From contig JAAHGL010000003.1 in assembly GCA_010692635.1 (NCBI GenBank), forward strand, positions 1 to 64,000: DNA of 64,000 bases. The letters run 5' to 3'. Within the stretch, counting starts at the first letter, position 1; every line of letters starts with the position of its first letter. Origin of the DNA: Symploca sp. SIO2C1. GTDB lineage: Bacteria > Cyanobacteriota > Cyanobacteriia > Cyanobacteriales > Coleofasciculaceae. Under the pieces are notes generated by a model that saw only the letters and a list, made by a program, of their open reading frames with translations, searched no databases and was not told where the DNA came from. Shown here piece after piece: positions 54,516 to 64,000 of the stretch. The position numbers and the translations under genes were made by a program.

Positions 54516-56069
54516 CTAGGGCAACCAGCGAGGCTTGAAACCTGGTAACAGCCTCTCTGGTTGTAGCTGAACTGGGGTTTGGGATGAGGTAGAATCAACT
54601 ACAGGCAATAACCAAAGCACTGCATCACTGATTGCTTGTCCCTCATCTGTCCTCAAACTATTATCAGCTGAGGGTGTTGTGCTAACTATCTGATCAAATA
54701 GTAGAGCTAAGCCGTCTGATGATAAACTTACTTTAATATCCCGTTGTTCGGGTAAAACCACCAACGGCTTCACTGGCAACTTCTCATTGTTCTTGGCAGC
54801 TTCGAGAGCAATAGCAGCGATAAACGGTTCTTCTACATATTCTTCCCCTTCAATTAATTGGGTAAGTAAGCAGTAGAGAATTTCTTTGTTGGGATTAAAT
54901 TCGCAACTGTTGATGGAACCAGTGGTGCGCAACAATTCTGTCTCATCCCCTTGGTTAGTTACCAAAAACAGGGATCGTGTGTAGTCAGCGTTAAACTGTA
55001 CCATTGTCGCGGCTGAACCATCCCGAGCAAAGCCCAGAACTACTCCAAATTTAGGTAGAAAATCTAGAGGTTTGGCTGCTGGTGTCAAGGGTAAAATTGC
55101 CACTCCCTGTCCCTGAGCCACTGCAACTGAGTTACTATCAGGGGTAATCAAAAAATCACCCCCTGGTTCATTTTCCAATGGTCTTGGTTTGGCATCAGGC
55201 TTTATAATCCACAGACCAAAGTCAGTGGCATTTTTTCGGTTCACTCGCTGGACAACAATCGTTTTCCCATCACTAGACAAATCAAATTTCAAATTTCGGT
55301 AGGCTTGATTATCCAAAACTCGATTAATTTTACCTACAGGTTCTTGCAAGTTGGACTTTGTCGTTGGAGATTGAAAAGATATTCCTGTAGTTACAGTGTA
55401 AAGCTGCTCTGCGAGTAAACCTCGACTCTGACTCAAGGGATCAGTGGCAAAAAACAAAATCTGCTCTCCATCTGGGTAAATCTTGAAATCCTTAACCAAC
55501 AAATCTTGGGGCGTCAGGGTAGTTTTTTGCTGTTGAGTTAGGTTGTAGAGAATTAATCGTCCTTCTTCTTCCCCTTCTACACCAATGTAGGCAAAAACGC
55601 GATCGCGAGTGCGGAATACAGCATTGAATGGCTCCATTTCTGTTCCCCGTTCTTCGTCAGTAAAACCACGTAAATCGTCTTTTGCCCCTTCGAGTTGCAC
55701 TTGATATCTACTGCCATAGGGTAGAGGAGAGTTGAAGGTAAAAGCCATTCGACGCCCAGCCCAGCTAATCTTTCCTTCAATAGGCTCACCTTCTGGCTGA
55801 GGTGGCTCTACTCCAGGAAGCAGTTGATTGACTTTGAGATTGTCTTCAACGCTAGCATGGTTCATTGGGCGGCTAAAGGTAAGTACAAAGCCAGTATCCT
55901 CTGCGCCTACTTGTTTTTCCTGCCAAGTGAAATCCCTAACCCGGGGTTTAGTGTGATTGCCACTCAACAGCAATATTCCAATCAATAGACTGAGCACAAT
56001 CATTACTCCCAAAGCCACACGATCAATGGGTTGGAGTGATTTTTTCTTAGTTGCGGTTGGAGCTGACAT
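54516..56069 (-). CDS. Membrane-anchored Ig-like/beta-propeller protein
   Basis: 517 residues. An N-terminal membrane helix (about 18-38) is followed by a SbsA Ig-like domain (about 50-155, VLTFSRPMNHASVEDNLKV) and a TolB/WD-like propeller region (about 160-517) with repeats of the form DGEQILFFATDP, SSDGKTIVVQR, TPDSNSVAVAQ and SSDGLALLFDQ. It looks like a periplasmic or membrane-bound protein conserved in cyanobacteria. Function unknown. Confidence 0.85.
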   Translation of the reverse strand: MSAPTATKKKSLQPIDRVALGVMIVLSLLIGILLLSGNHTKPRVRDFTWQEKQVGAEDTGFVLTFSRPMNHASVEDNLKVNQLLPGVEPPQPEGEPIEGKISWAGRRMAFTFNSPLPYGSRYQVQLEGAKDDLRGFTDEERGTEMEPFNAVFRTRDRVFAYIGVEGEEEGRLILYNLTQQQKTTLTPQDLLVKDFKIYPDGEQILFFATDPLSQSRGLLAEQLYTVTTGISFQSPTTKSNLQEPVGKINRVLDNQAYRNLKFDLSSDGKTIVVQRVNRKNATDFGLWIIKPDAKPRPLENEPGGDFLITPDSNSVAVAQGQGVAILPLTPAAKPLDFLPKFGVVLGFARDGSAATMVQFNADYTRSLFLVTNQGDETELLRTTGSINSCEFNPNKEILYCLLTQLIEGEEYVEEPFIAAIALEAAKNNEKLPVKPLVVLPEQRDIKVSLSSDGLALLFDQIVSTTPSADNSLRTDEGQAISDAVLWLLPVVDSTSSQTPVQLQPERLLPGFKPRWLP

Positions 56070-56881
56070 GCTGTAAATAGAGATATTCTAGAGTGTAGAA
56101 CTTATGTACTATGAATTAATTAAGCTTTACTTATAGCACTCATAATTTTTATGAAATCAAATATAACTTTACAGAAATACACATTGGCTTAGTAACATAC
56201 AATACAATACACTTATAGGTAAGTTGTTTTGCTAGGGGCTTGGGTAAAAATAGAGTACTAGCTATGCAATAGGTATCAACAACCTTGAGCATTTGGATTT
56301 ATACATTATTAACCTGCAAATCCCCTATAGCTCACAGCTTCAAAAACCCAATATAATCAAAACCATTCAACAGCTCGAACCTTATATAGGCTATTTGCCA
56401 ACATCGAAAAGTCGGTTCTAAGCTCTTTTACCAATTTGCCTTCCAATAACCATAATGTCTTTTGATAAAAATTATCAACATCTTTAGAGAAACTCAAAAC
56501 CAATGGCTAGCTAGAGCAATAGCTGAGTGCAGGTTTCATGAGTTTCAAAATCAATGTATCTACACAGGTTTGACTGGTATGGTTCAGAAGTTGTTTTAAC
56601 TGATTAGCTTGTATCCATCTAGTCAGTGTTGTCAATCATAGCTGGGATTAGAGTGAAGTAACAAGCAAACAGCAAAGTTTAGTCTATCCAACTTAACTTC
56701 GACTTGTATAGCTTTAACAAAATTCTTAAACAGCGGTAGAAACGGGTAGTGCATCTGGGGAGCAAAACTACCATTTTTTTTTATCTAAGAAGCTTTAATG
56801 CCTTCTTGAAGTCAAGACATAAAGGGTGCTCTATACAAAGTCGTACTAGCTAAGTCAATATCCCTTAGTTTATTTAATGCT
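56070..56881. other. Long AT-rich intergenic stretch, no gene found
   Basis: 810 bases between divergent genes. No open frame, RNA or repeat is convincing in either strand. It must carry the promoters of both genes, including that of the LOV kinase; a long 5' leader is possible. Poly-T tracts lie near 56770-56790. Confidence 0.5.
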
Positions 56882-59248
56882 ATGAATTTCAAGGCAAGCC
56901 AGCAAGCCACTTATAGTTCATTAGAAACAGCTCAAGAGAAAATAGGGGAACAATTGGATATGGCGGCATTCTGGTTATATAAGCGTGCTCTGGCAGCTAC
57001 TAGTTGTGGAATTGTCATCAGTGATGCTCGCCAACCTGATATTCCGGTAATCTATTGCAATCCTGCTTTTGAGAAAATCACCGGCTATTCTCGAGAGGAG
57101 ATAATTGGCAAGAACTGCCGATTCTTACAAGGAGCAGATACAGATCCGCAGACACTTGAGCAAATCAGACAGTCTCTGAGTGAAGGGAAAGAATGCCAAG
57201 TAGTGTTAAAGAATTATCGGAAAGATGGCACAGCTTTTTGGCATGAGCTAAAAATTTCGCCCATAAGAGACCCTAATGGATGTTTAACCCACTTTATCAG
57301 CATTCAGACAGATATAACCCAGCGCAAGCAAGCTCAACAGGCTCTCCAACGTAGTAAGGCTTTGTTGAGAGCACGACAAGAAGCTGATCTTGACGGCGTG
57401 TTAGTGATTGATGAACAAGGAGCAATCACTAACTACAATCGCCAATTCTGCGAAATGTGGGAAATTCCAGAGGAGTTGATGCGCTTTGGAAATAAGGACA
57501 AACTCATTGATGGTATCCTTCTCTTACTCACTGAACCCGAAGAAGTTTTGCGTCAGGTGAAACATCTAAAGGACAACCCTACCACTGCCAGCCGCAATGA
57601 ACTAAACCTCAATGATGGGAGGGTTTTTGATTGTTACTCAACTCCAGTATTATCACCCAATGGCGAATCCTATGGCAGAATCTGGTCTTTCCGCGATATC
57701 ACCCAACGCAAACAGACTGAAGCCAGACTAAGGAAACAAGCAGAGAGAGAGCAATTACTGGGGGAGATGAATCAGCGCATCCGCCAAACTTTGAACCTTG
57801 AAGAAGTGCTCAACACCACTGTAGACGAAGTACGACAATTTTTGGTCTGTGATCGAGCACTCATCTACCGTTTTAATCCAAATCTCACAGGAACGATGGT
57901 TGTCGAATCAGTGAGTGAAGAGTGGAAGTCTATTTTGGGAGAGCAGATTCAGGATAACTGTTTTCATAAAACCAAAGCTCCTTACTTCCGACAAGGTGGG
58001 ATTCGAGTAGTTGAGGATATCTATAATGCTGGTCTGCACAAGTGTTATGTGAAAATGTTAGAGCAGTTTCAGGTAAGAGCTAACTTAATGGTCCCCATCC
58101 TACAAAAAGATAAGCTCTGGGGACTACTAATTGCTCATCACTGTTCTGAGCCAAGGAAATGGAAAAAATCGTCAGTAGAATTACTCAGACAGTTAAGCGT
58201 ACAATTAAGTGTAGCAATTCAACAAGCAGCATTATTTGAACAGCTAGCAGGTGAGCTGAAAGAGCGCTCGGCGGCTGAAACTGCTTTACGAGAGTCGGAA
58301 ACAACTCTTATTCAGGAAAGAACCAAGCTAGAAGCAACTCTCTATCAACTCCAACAAACTCAACTACAGCTGATTCAGACGGAGAAAATGTCGAGCCTGG
58401 GACAATTAGTTGCTGGTGTTGCTCATGAAATTAATAACCCAGTTACTTTTATCCACGGTAATATCTCTCATGCCGACAACTATGCTCATGATTTGTTGAA
58501 ATTGGTACAACTTTATAACGAACAATATCCCCAACCTGTCAAGAAAATTGAAGAATTTACTAAAGATATTGACTTCGATTTTGTGGTAGAAGATTTTCCT
58601 AAGCTTTTGAGATCAATGGATATGGGAGCAAATCGTATTCGTCAGATTGTCCAAAGTTTAAAAAATTTTTCACGGTTAGAGCAAGCAGAGCGTAAAGCAG
58701 TAGATATTCATGAGGGTATTGAAAATACTCTGATGATTTTACAGCATCGATTGAAGCCTGCAGCCGCAAATATTAAGCTGATCAAAAATTACGGCTACTT
58801 ACCTCCAGTAGAGTGTTATGCAGGGCAGCTTAATCAAGTGTTTATGAATATTCTTAATAATGCAATTGATGCCCTTGAACAATATAATCGAGAGCGATGC
58901 TCCAGCAGTGATCCAAAGATTATTTTTGATCAGCTAGAGCGCAATCCCAGCACTATTAAAATCTCTACTGAGGTCGTAAACTATTGTTCAACAGACGCCT
59001 TCAGCTGTGATGTAACGCAAAACTGTCAAAGCGTTGTTATCAGAATTGCCGATAATGGTCCTGGTATTCCCGAAAAACTCCGGCAACGAATTTTTGATCA
59101 CTTTTTTACTACTAAACCTGTAGGAAAAGGTACTGGTTTAGGGTTGGCTATCAGCTATCAAATTGTCGTTGAAAAACATGGGGGGACGATACAGTGTTTA
59201 TCAGAGCAAGGAAAAGGTACTGAGTTTGTGGTGGAAATTCCTGTGTGA
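56882..59248 (+). CDS. LOV-PAS-GAF histidine kinase, possible dual photoreceptor
   Basis: 788 residues. LOV domain (about 35-150) with the photoactive motif GKNCRFLQG (Cys79), [31 protein letters not shown] and ISIQTDIT, all canonical for FMN binding. A PAS domain follows (about 160-275). The GAF domain (about 300-450) resembles phytochrome/cyanobacteriochrome GAFs: [20 protein letters not shown] places a Cys at the canonical bilin-binding position, and [15 protein letters not shown] is typical. The kinase part has [29 protein letters not shown] and [14 protein letters not shown]. Cytosolic. Blue-light input is well supported; bilin binding is inferred. Confidence 0.95.
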   Translation: MNFKASQQATYSSLETAQEKIGEQLDMAAFWLYKRALAATSCGIVISDARQPDIPVIYCNPAFEKITGYSREEIIGKNCRFLQGADTDPQTLEQIRQSLSEGKECQVVLKNYRKDGTAFWHELKISPIRDPNGCLTHFISIQTDITQRKQAQQALQRSKALLRARQEADLDGVLVIDEQGAITNYNRQFCEMWEIPEELMRFGNKDKLIDGILLLLTEPEEVLRQVKHLKDNPTTASRNELNLNDGRVFDCYSTPVLSPNGESYGRIWSFRDITQRKQTEARLRKQAEREQLLGEMNQRIRQTLNLEEVLNTTVDEVRQFLVCDRALIYRFNPNLTGTMVVESVSEEWKSILGEQIQDNCFHKTKAPYFRQGGIRVVEDIYNAGLHKCYVKMLEQFQVRANLMVPILQKDKLWGLLIAHHCSEPRKWKKSSVELLRQLSVQLSVAIQQAALFEQLAGELKERSAAETALRESETTLIQERTKLEATLYQLQQTQLQLIQTEKMSSLGQLVAGVAHEINNPVTFIHGNISHADNYAHDLLKLVQLYNEQYPQPVKKIEEFTKDIDFDFVVEDFPKLLRSMDMGANRIRQIVQSLKNFSRLEQAERKAVDIHEGIENTLMILQHRLKPAAANIKLIKNYGYLPPVECYAGQLNQVFMNILNNAIDALEQYNRERCSSSDPKIIFDQLERNPSTIKISTEVVNYCSTDAFSCDVTQNCQSVVIRIADNGPGIPEKLRQRIFDHFFTTKPVGKGTGLGLAISYQIVVEKHGGTIQCLSEQGKGTEFVVEIPV

Positions 59249-59681
59249 ATCTTAAAAAACAAGGGAGTAGGGAGTAGGGTACTTTTTGCTGCTTACCACC
59301 AATATGCCTTTGGAATAAACCTACCTAAGACAAAACCGCTTGAACAATACGTGCAATATTCCTTCCATCATCGTATCCCCCGATGATGCGTTCCTTCAAG
59401 TTCAAGTCACCCACATTTCTAACCTCACTCCTGAAAGAAGAAATACTCTCAACTTTTTCCCCGAACCTTGCCAACAATCAAACCTACAGAGGGAAAAAAA
59501 AACGAGTATTTATACTCATTGTTTTGGGGTCAATTTCCCAACAAGAATGTGTGTTCTTCAGTACAATACTTTTTGAAGTACGGAATGTAGATACAGGCTT
59601 CTAGTCTGTATAAAAAGTTTGCACTGGCAAGATCCCAGTTCCACAAGAGGAAAGATGATACGTCAAGCTTCTTGATTTTAG

Positions 59682-59936
59682 GAAGAGTACAATAGACTAT
59701 ATGCGCAGACTTTCTCCATCATTGATTGTAAAACTGGAGGCTACAATCTAGAAGGTTCAAAGGCTTCAATCGAGAGGTTAACAAGATTAGTAATGTTAAT
59801 AGCAATCGCTTACGTATATGCAGTATTACAAGGTCAGCAGTTAAAGCGAATAGGACAAGAAAAATATATAAATCGCCTGAAGGAGAGCAGACGATATGAG
59901 CAACGTCATAGTAGTTTTTGGGTAGGAATTTATTGA
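59682..59936 (+). pseudogene. Relic of an IS4-type transposase (C-terminal end)
   Basis: The frame encodes SIIDCKTGGYNLEGSKAS, then LVMLIAIAYVYAV, LQGQQLKRIGQEKYINRLKE and HSSFWVGIY before a stop. This matches the C-terminal region of IS4-family transposases from cyanobacteria ((D)LKSGGYNLEG ... LLIAIAY ... RPKESKR). The upstream catalytic regions are missing, so it cannot be active. It lies in a 1.16-kb gap (59249-60410) otherwise without genes. Confidence 0.78.
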
Positions 59937-60259
59937 TTAAATTGGATACTCGGCATAGAGCTTTGTCAAGATTTAGTTAACCAACTAATGAGTCTATCTT
60001 CCAACAAGATATCATATTTTCAGCGGGGATTGAGAGCCATGTCTCTGATACAACTAGCTATTCTTTAAATTAACTGAACATCATCTTTTATGATAGCGGA
60101 AAACAACTAAACATTGCATAGTATTTATTTATTTACTTAAATAAATTTTTTGTGTCTCAAATCCTATGATCTGAATAGAGTTGCGAGGGTTAGCGATCGC
60201 TAACCCTCCCCAAAAAAGATTATCATTATCATCAAATACTTGACATCAATCTTATTCTC

Positions 60260-60353
60260 AATAAGCCTGTCAATAAGAGTCCATCTTTGGGGAAGTCAAT
60301 GGGGTCAAAAGCTAACTCTCGCTAAGGCTTCAGCCTGCTTGTCACCCCCTGAG
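60260..60353. repeat. Interspersed repeat, inverted copy of 54017-54110
   Basis: caataagcctgtcaataag, gggaagtcaatggggtcaaa, then cctgcttgtcaccccctgag is the near-complement of 54017-54110. The copies face each other across 6 kb containing the propeller protein and the LOV kinase. Confidence 0.7.
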
Positions 60354-60410
60354 CTCCAGTCATTACTTCAAAACCGGAATCAATGGACTCGATGAGGCAA
60401 ACCCTAAATA

Positions 60411-63008
60411 TCAAAGTAATCCCCAGACTTTGATTGTCCTATCTCCACTACCACTAACCAAGGTCTGGCCCTTGGGACTGAAAGTAACAGAGACTACATC
60501 CCCTTCATGCTCCGAGAGAGTGCGTAAGAGTTCTCCTGTAGCTAAGTCCCAAAGATGGATCTTTCTGTAACTGCCACTAGCTAAAATCTGTCCATCGGGG
60601 CTGTAGGCAAGGGATAATATCTCACCGGCAAGTCCCGGTAGGGTATAGATAAGTTCCCCTGTACTTAGATCCCAAAGTTTGATGGTTTTGCCACTACCAC
60701 TGGCGAGCAACTGCCCATTGGGACTAATGGCAACTGTCACCACTAACTCTGAATGTCCAGAGAAGGTGTAGACTAGTTCCCTGGTTTCCAAATGCCAGAG
60801 TTTGATTTTTTTACCTCCACAGCTAACCAAAGTTTCCCCGTCGGGGGAAAATGCGATCGCTGCTATTCCTCCTGGATGAGCCATAAATCTAGTGGGAGTA
60901 GTCTTTGTGAATAGCTGCCGCAGTGTGATGAATTCTTCCCAACCAGCACTGGCTAAGGTTTGTCCATCAGGACTAAAAGTGATCGAAAAAACTGGAGCAG
61001 CATGTCCGGTGACGGTGCGTAGCCATTGTCCAGAACGTAGATGCCACAGCCGGATGGTTTTGTCTTGACTACTACTAGCAAGCAGCTTACCATCAGGACT
61101 AATTGTTAGGTCGGAAACAGCATCATTATGACTTGTGAGTAGGTGCAGGAATTGACCTGTTGGCAAATGCCACAAGCAGATAGTTTTGTCCCGACTGCCA
61201 CTAGCGAGAGTCTCTCCATCTGGGCTAATGGCAAGGGAGGTAACCCCTTCACGATGACTAGTGAGTTGGTAACGACATTGTAATAAATGCCAATCCACCT
61301 TTGGCTTTATCACCGGGGATTCAGATGCTGATGGTTCCCTTGTTTCTGACTCCCCCATAATGGTTTCCAACCGCTTCTTGGCTCCTGCAAGTCCTCCTAA
61401 AATGGCACCTTCAGGAGGGGCTGAACTGGGGCTTTCGGTAGGTTGGTGAAGATTGGCTTTCATTGCTCTTTGTTGTAGCAATACCTGTTGGGTAAGCAAA
61501 TCTTTTACTGTTAAAAGTAAGACCCGCTGAGCATTAATCTCACAGGTAAGCTGAATACGATCTACTCCAGTTTCACTTGTAGGAGTAAGGGGGATAACAC
61601 AAGCTTGCTGCGACTCTAGCTCCAAAAGCCGAAATTCGGTGGTTTGAGGAAGCTGGTTGCTGGTTATTGCCCCTTGCTCATCATAAGTAATTTCTACAGA
61701 TGCCTGTTCTCTAAGTTCTCCAATCTGGAGTCGCATCTTCCTTTGTTCATCGCTAATGACTTGCAGGTTGAGAGTTTTTGGCCTTTGACTGGGGTAACGG
61801 CTACCCTTCTCAAATAGGGGGAAATAGATAGTTGTCTCGGCTTTAGCATCCCACAAACGGATAGCATAACTGTGCTGGAGATAATCATCAATTCCGACTA
61901 TTTGCCCCACAGCCAAGGCTCCCTGAGCAACAGCTTCCAACGGCTGGTTGAGGGATACACGCTCTTGTCCAAATTGGGAAATGATTAGCTGTTGCACAGC
62001 AGGAATCTGACAACTCCCCCCTACCAACAAAACCTGATCAATTTCTTCTTGGCTAATACCTTTATTGAGAGCAAGTGCGAGTACTTCTTCTAAAGGTTGC
62101 TGTACTTGGGGAAGTAACTGGTGAGATCTCAAAATCTGCTCAAATTCTGTCCGAGTTAACTGCAATTGGTGAGATCTGGCTGCTTTAGTATCGCTCCAAG
62201 TAGCGATTGCCTCAGTGCTAGTGGAGAGTTGGATCTTAACTTGTTCTGCGGCTTCTAACAAATTCTGCCAGCTTTTCTTCGTCAGTTCTCTCCTTGAGGA
62301 ACCAATTGTTTGTAAGTACTGTTGGGCAATCCAGGTATCAATATCGATTCCTCCCACATAGGCATCTGCTTTGGCTAGGACTTCTGCTTGCAAAACCTTT
62401 TGACCTTTACTAGGAGCTGCTGTCTTAACTAAACTCAAATCCAAGGTACCACCACCAAAATCCACCACCAATACCACTGCTCCTGGCTTGCTTACCCCAT
62501 AGCCGAAAGCTGCGGCTGTGGACTCATCCACAATCTGAACTACAGGAAGATTGAGCTTCTGTTTCAAATCTTGAAACCAATTGAGGTAGCGCTTAAAGGC
62601 TCCCACTGGCACGGTAAAAATTACCCGATTTGGTTGCAGTTCTTGAGCAATTACTTGTTGCCAAATCTGCTGGAGAAAAACTTCTGTGATCGATTCAGGA
62701 CTATAGGTTGTACCATCAATTTGGCGATCCGGTGAGCGGTAGTCGGCTGCTAATTCTCGCTTAAAGGCACTAAAAAGTCGCTCTGGCTGCTCAATTCCCA
62801 ACTGTTGCACTCGCACTGGTTCACCGACAAGGAACTGCTCTGCTCCCTGGACAAATACCAGACTTGGCACTACATTAGCGATATCCTGGGTAGTCTCGAA
62901 ACAGCGTGAGATGGGCTTGATGTTCAGTGTCCTTGGGGTTTGAGTTGTATGATCCAAGGTACAGACAATTGTGTTACTGGTTCCGAAATCAATGGCAACA
63001 GTATTCAC
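60411..63008 (-). CDS. Hsp70-WD40 fusion protein
   Basis: 865 residues. N-terminal actin/Hsp70 ATPase (about 1-375): AIDFGTSNTIVC, VDESTAAAFGYG, VLVVDFGGGTLDLS, LLVGGSCQIPAV. A shortened substrate-binding-like region (about 380-510) and a linker follow, then seven WD40 repeats (about 580-865), each ending in (K/R)(T)I(K/C/H)(L/V)W. So the chaperone lid is replaced by a complete propeller. Typical of cyanobacteria; role unknown, possibly substrate capture by the propeller. Complete. Confidence 0.93.
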   Translation of the reverse strand: MNTVAIDFGTSNTIVCTLDHTTQTPRTLNIKPISRCFETTQDIANVVPSLVFVQGAEQFLVGEPVRVQQLGIEQPERLFSAFKRELAADYRSPDRQIDGTTYSPESITEVFLQQIWQQVIAQELQPNRVIFTVPVGAFKRYLNWFQDLKQKLNLPVVQIVDESTAAAFGYGVSKPGAVVLVVDFGGGTLDLSLVKTAAPSKGQKVLQAEVLAKADAYVGGIDIDTWIAQQYLQTIGSSRRELTKKSWQNLLEAAEQVKIQLSTSTEAIATWSDTKAARSHQLQLTRTEFEQILRSHQLLPQVQQPLEEVLALALNKGISQEEIDQVLLVGGSCQIPAVQQLIISQFGQERVSLNQPLEAVAQGALAVGQIVGIDDYLQHSYAIRLWDAKAETTIYFPLFEKGSRYPSQRPKTLNLQVISDEQRKMRLQIGELREQASVEITYDEQGAITSNQLPQTTEFRLLELESQQACVIPLTPTSETGVDRIQLTCEINAQRVLLLTVKDLLTQQVLLQQRAMKANLHQPTESPSSAPPEGAILGGLAGAKKRLETIMGESETREPSASESPVIKPKVDWHLLQCRYQLTSHREGVTSLAISPDGETLASGSRDKTICLWHLPTGQFLHLLTSHNDAVSDLTISPDGKLLASSSQDKTIRLWHLRSGQWLRTVTGHAAPVFSITFSPDGQTLASAGWEEFITLRQLFTKTTPTRFMAHPGGIAAIAFSPDGETLVSCGGKKIKLWHLETRELVYTFSGHSELVVTVAISPNGQLLASGSGKTIKLWDLSTGELIYTLPGLAGEILSLAYSPDGQILASGSYRKIHLWDLATGELLRTLSEHEGDVVSVTFSPKGQTLVSGSGDRTIKVWGLL

Positions 63009-63040
63009 TTACATTCTCCTGGGAAGGTGATTTTCATCCT

Positions 63041-63209
63041 TAGGTGTTAGGTGTTAGGTGTTAGGTTTTAGGTTTTAGGTAATTTCCCCTGAAGGTGCAA
63101 GGTTTTTGAGCCAAAAGATACAATTTCCTTGCAGTTGGCAAGATAAAAAATGATTGAAATGGAAAGCCTTGTCTGATAAAGCTTCCACACTCATGCAGCA
63201 AACCCTAAG
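63041..63209. repeat. Partial copy of the 8254-8456 element
   Basis: The ggtgtta tandem block followed by gtgcaaggtttttgag, aaaagata, aatttccttg and the end gcagcaaaccct matches 8287-8456 in the same orientation; the left end is missing. Confidence 0.7.
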
Positions 63210-63311
63210 TAAAACCCAACAAAGTATCCTCAAAAGCCCTAGTTTGACATCTAAATCATAGACAGATTGTCAACTCTAGAAGATTATAGAATATGATACC
63301 CAGCCAAAACT

Positions 63312-64000
63312 ATGCGAGAATTTTATCCCCCTATCCAACCCTACAACCAAGGAAACTTAAAGGTTTCTGAGCTTCACACTATTTACTTTGAAGAATCTGG
63401 GTTACCTCAAGGAAAGCCCGTTGTTGTGCTGCATGGGGGACCTGGAGGAGGAAGCCAACCTTCCTATCGCCAATACTTCAACCCAGAAAAATGGCGAATT
63501 GTCATGTTTGATCAACGGGGTTGTGGTAAAAGTACTCCTCATGCCGAACTCGAACAGAATACCACCTGGGACTTAGTCAGTGATATCGAAAAATTGCGAT
63601 CGCATCTGGGTATCGAGCAGTGGTTTGTTTTTGGCGGTAGTTGGGGTTCTACCCTATCTTTAGCTTACAGTCAAACTCATCCTGAATGCTGTCTGGGACT
63701 GATACTAAGAGGTATTTTTATGCTCAGGCAAAAGGAAATACGGTGGTTTTATCAAGAAGGAACCAGTTATATTTTCCCTGATGCTTGGGAAGAATATCTC
63801 AAGCCGATTCCCCCAGAGGAACGCCATGATTTAATTAAGGCTTACTACCAGCGCTTGACTAGTCCTGATACCCAAACTCGTTTGGAAGCTGCTCGTGCTT
63901 GGTCTGTTTGGGAAGCAAGTACTAGTAAACTCTTCCAAGATAATAACCTGATGCAAAGATTTGGTGATAACTACTTTGCTGCCGCTTTTGCCAGAATTGA
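63312..64000 (+). CDS. pip: Prolyl aminopeptidase (partial, cut by window end)
   Basis: At least 229 residues from ATG (MREFYPPIQPYNQG). The alpha/beta-hydrolase motifs of proline iminopeptidase are all there: VVLHGGPGGGSQPSYRQYF, FDQRGCGKSTPHAE, NTTWDLVSDIEKLR, FGGSWGSTLSLAY (catalytic Ser). It removes N-terminal Pro from peptides. The reading frame is still open at the last base of the window, so the C-terminal third with the catalytic Asp and His is not seen. Confidence 0.95.
   Translation, partial: MREFYPPIQPYNQGNLKVSELHTIYFEESGLPQGKPVVVLHGGPGGGSQPSYRQYFNPEKWRIVMFDQRGCGKSTPHAELEQNTTWDLVSDIEKLRSHLGIEQWFVFGGSWGSTLSLAYSQTHPECCLGLILRGIFMLRQKEIRWFYQEGTSYIFPDAWEEYLKPIPPEERHDLIKAYYQRLTSPDTQTRLEAARAWSVWEASTSKLFQDNNLMQRFGDNYFAAAFARI

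Overview
The window reads as chromosomal DNA of a filamentous, repeat-rich cyanobacterium (Moorena/Lyngbya/Nostoc-like). The evidence is the many HIP1 octamers (GCGATCGC), heptamer-type tandem repeats between genes, and cyanobacterium-typical families: a Ycf19/YggT protein, a DUF3120 protein, a CobT-like TIGR00303 protein, an Npun_R2479-type HD protein, a lumen-type pentapeptide protein, WD40 fusions to a Ser/Thr kinase and to Hsp70, and a LOV-PAS-GAF histidine kinase. I cannot fix the genus from sequence alone.

Layout. 0-5.4 kb: repeats, an unrecognised coiled-coil protein, an AT-rich orphan gene and a TpsB/FhaC-type outer-membrane translocator. 5.4-17 kb: macro-domain hydrolase, TrhO, tRNA-Ala, YggT, an Orn/Lys/Arg decarboxylase-fold enzyme, YchF, a small membrane protein, a DUF442-type phosphatase, a seven-bladed WD40 Ser/Thr kinase and a cyclophilin. 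17-24.5 kb: a ParDE toxin-antitoxin pair, a Uma2 nuclease-like protein, a patatin phospholipase, and a signalling island (response-regulator/histidine kinase, H-NOX remnant, REC-PAS-GGDEF protein, HisKA_2 kinase). 24.7-25.8 kb: truB.

26.3-34.0 kb is the most interesting part: a RiPP (modified peptide) gene cluster. It encodes a PqqD-like recognition protein, a lasso-type B2 transglutaminase-fold protease, four tandem precursor peptides with a lasso-like leader (Trp-x-x-Pro-x-Leu ... Gly ... Leu-Thr) followed by a short variable core and then 9-12 perfect Gly-Gly-Arg repeats, an HPr-kinase-like kinase, a fatty-acid-hydroxylase/sterol-desaturase-fold enzyme, a peptide-exporter-type ABC transporter and an NTP_transf_5 nucleotidyltransferase. 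No asparagine-synthetase-like lasso cyclase is present anywhere in the window. Three of the four cores begin with Gly and have Asp at position 9, as a lasso ring would need; the first does not. Either the cyclase acts from elsewhere, or this is a lasso-derived system making linear Gly/Arg-tailed peptides.

34.3-64 kb: a TVP38 membrane protein, holA, a 2H-phosphoesterase-like protein, tRNA-Gly, an HD protein, an oligopeptide-type ABC permease, a three-enzyme-domain peptidoglycan hydrolase, an M61 peptidase, ilvE, a PEP-CTERM protein with a long proline tract, an FHA-adenylate cyclase, a DUF3120 protein, a pentapeptide protein, ftsH, the CobT-like gene with a miniature element inserted in frame, an Ig-like/propeller protein, the LOV sensor kinase, a transposase relic, an Hsp70-WD40 fusion and the start of a prolyl aminopeptidase cut by the window edge.

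Non-coding sequence is dominated by miniature inverted-repeat elements. I can delimit several families, some with target-site duplications: a 124-bp family with 9-bp duplications (three copies), an ACTAGTGC-ended family (two copies plus a fragment), an AGGGYTTGCTG-ended element, a TACCGTGGCAC-ended element and an ATACCAAATCCG-ended element. They sit in leaders, at gene ends and inside one gene, and several of them change apparent starts or C-termini of neighbouring genes.
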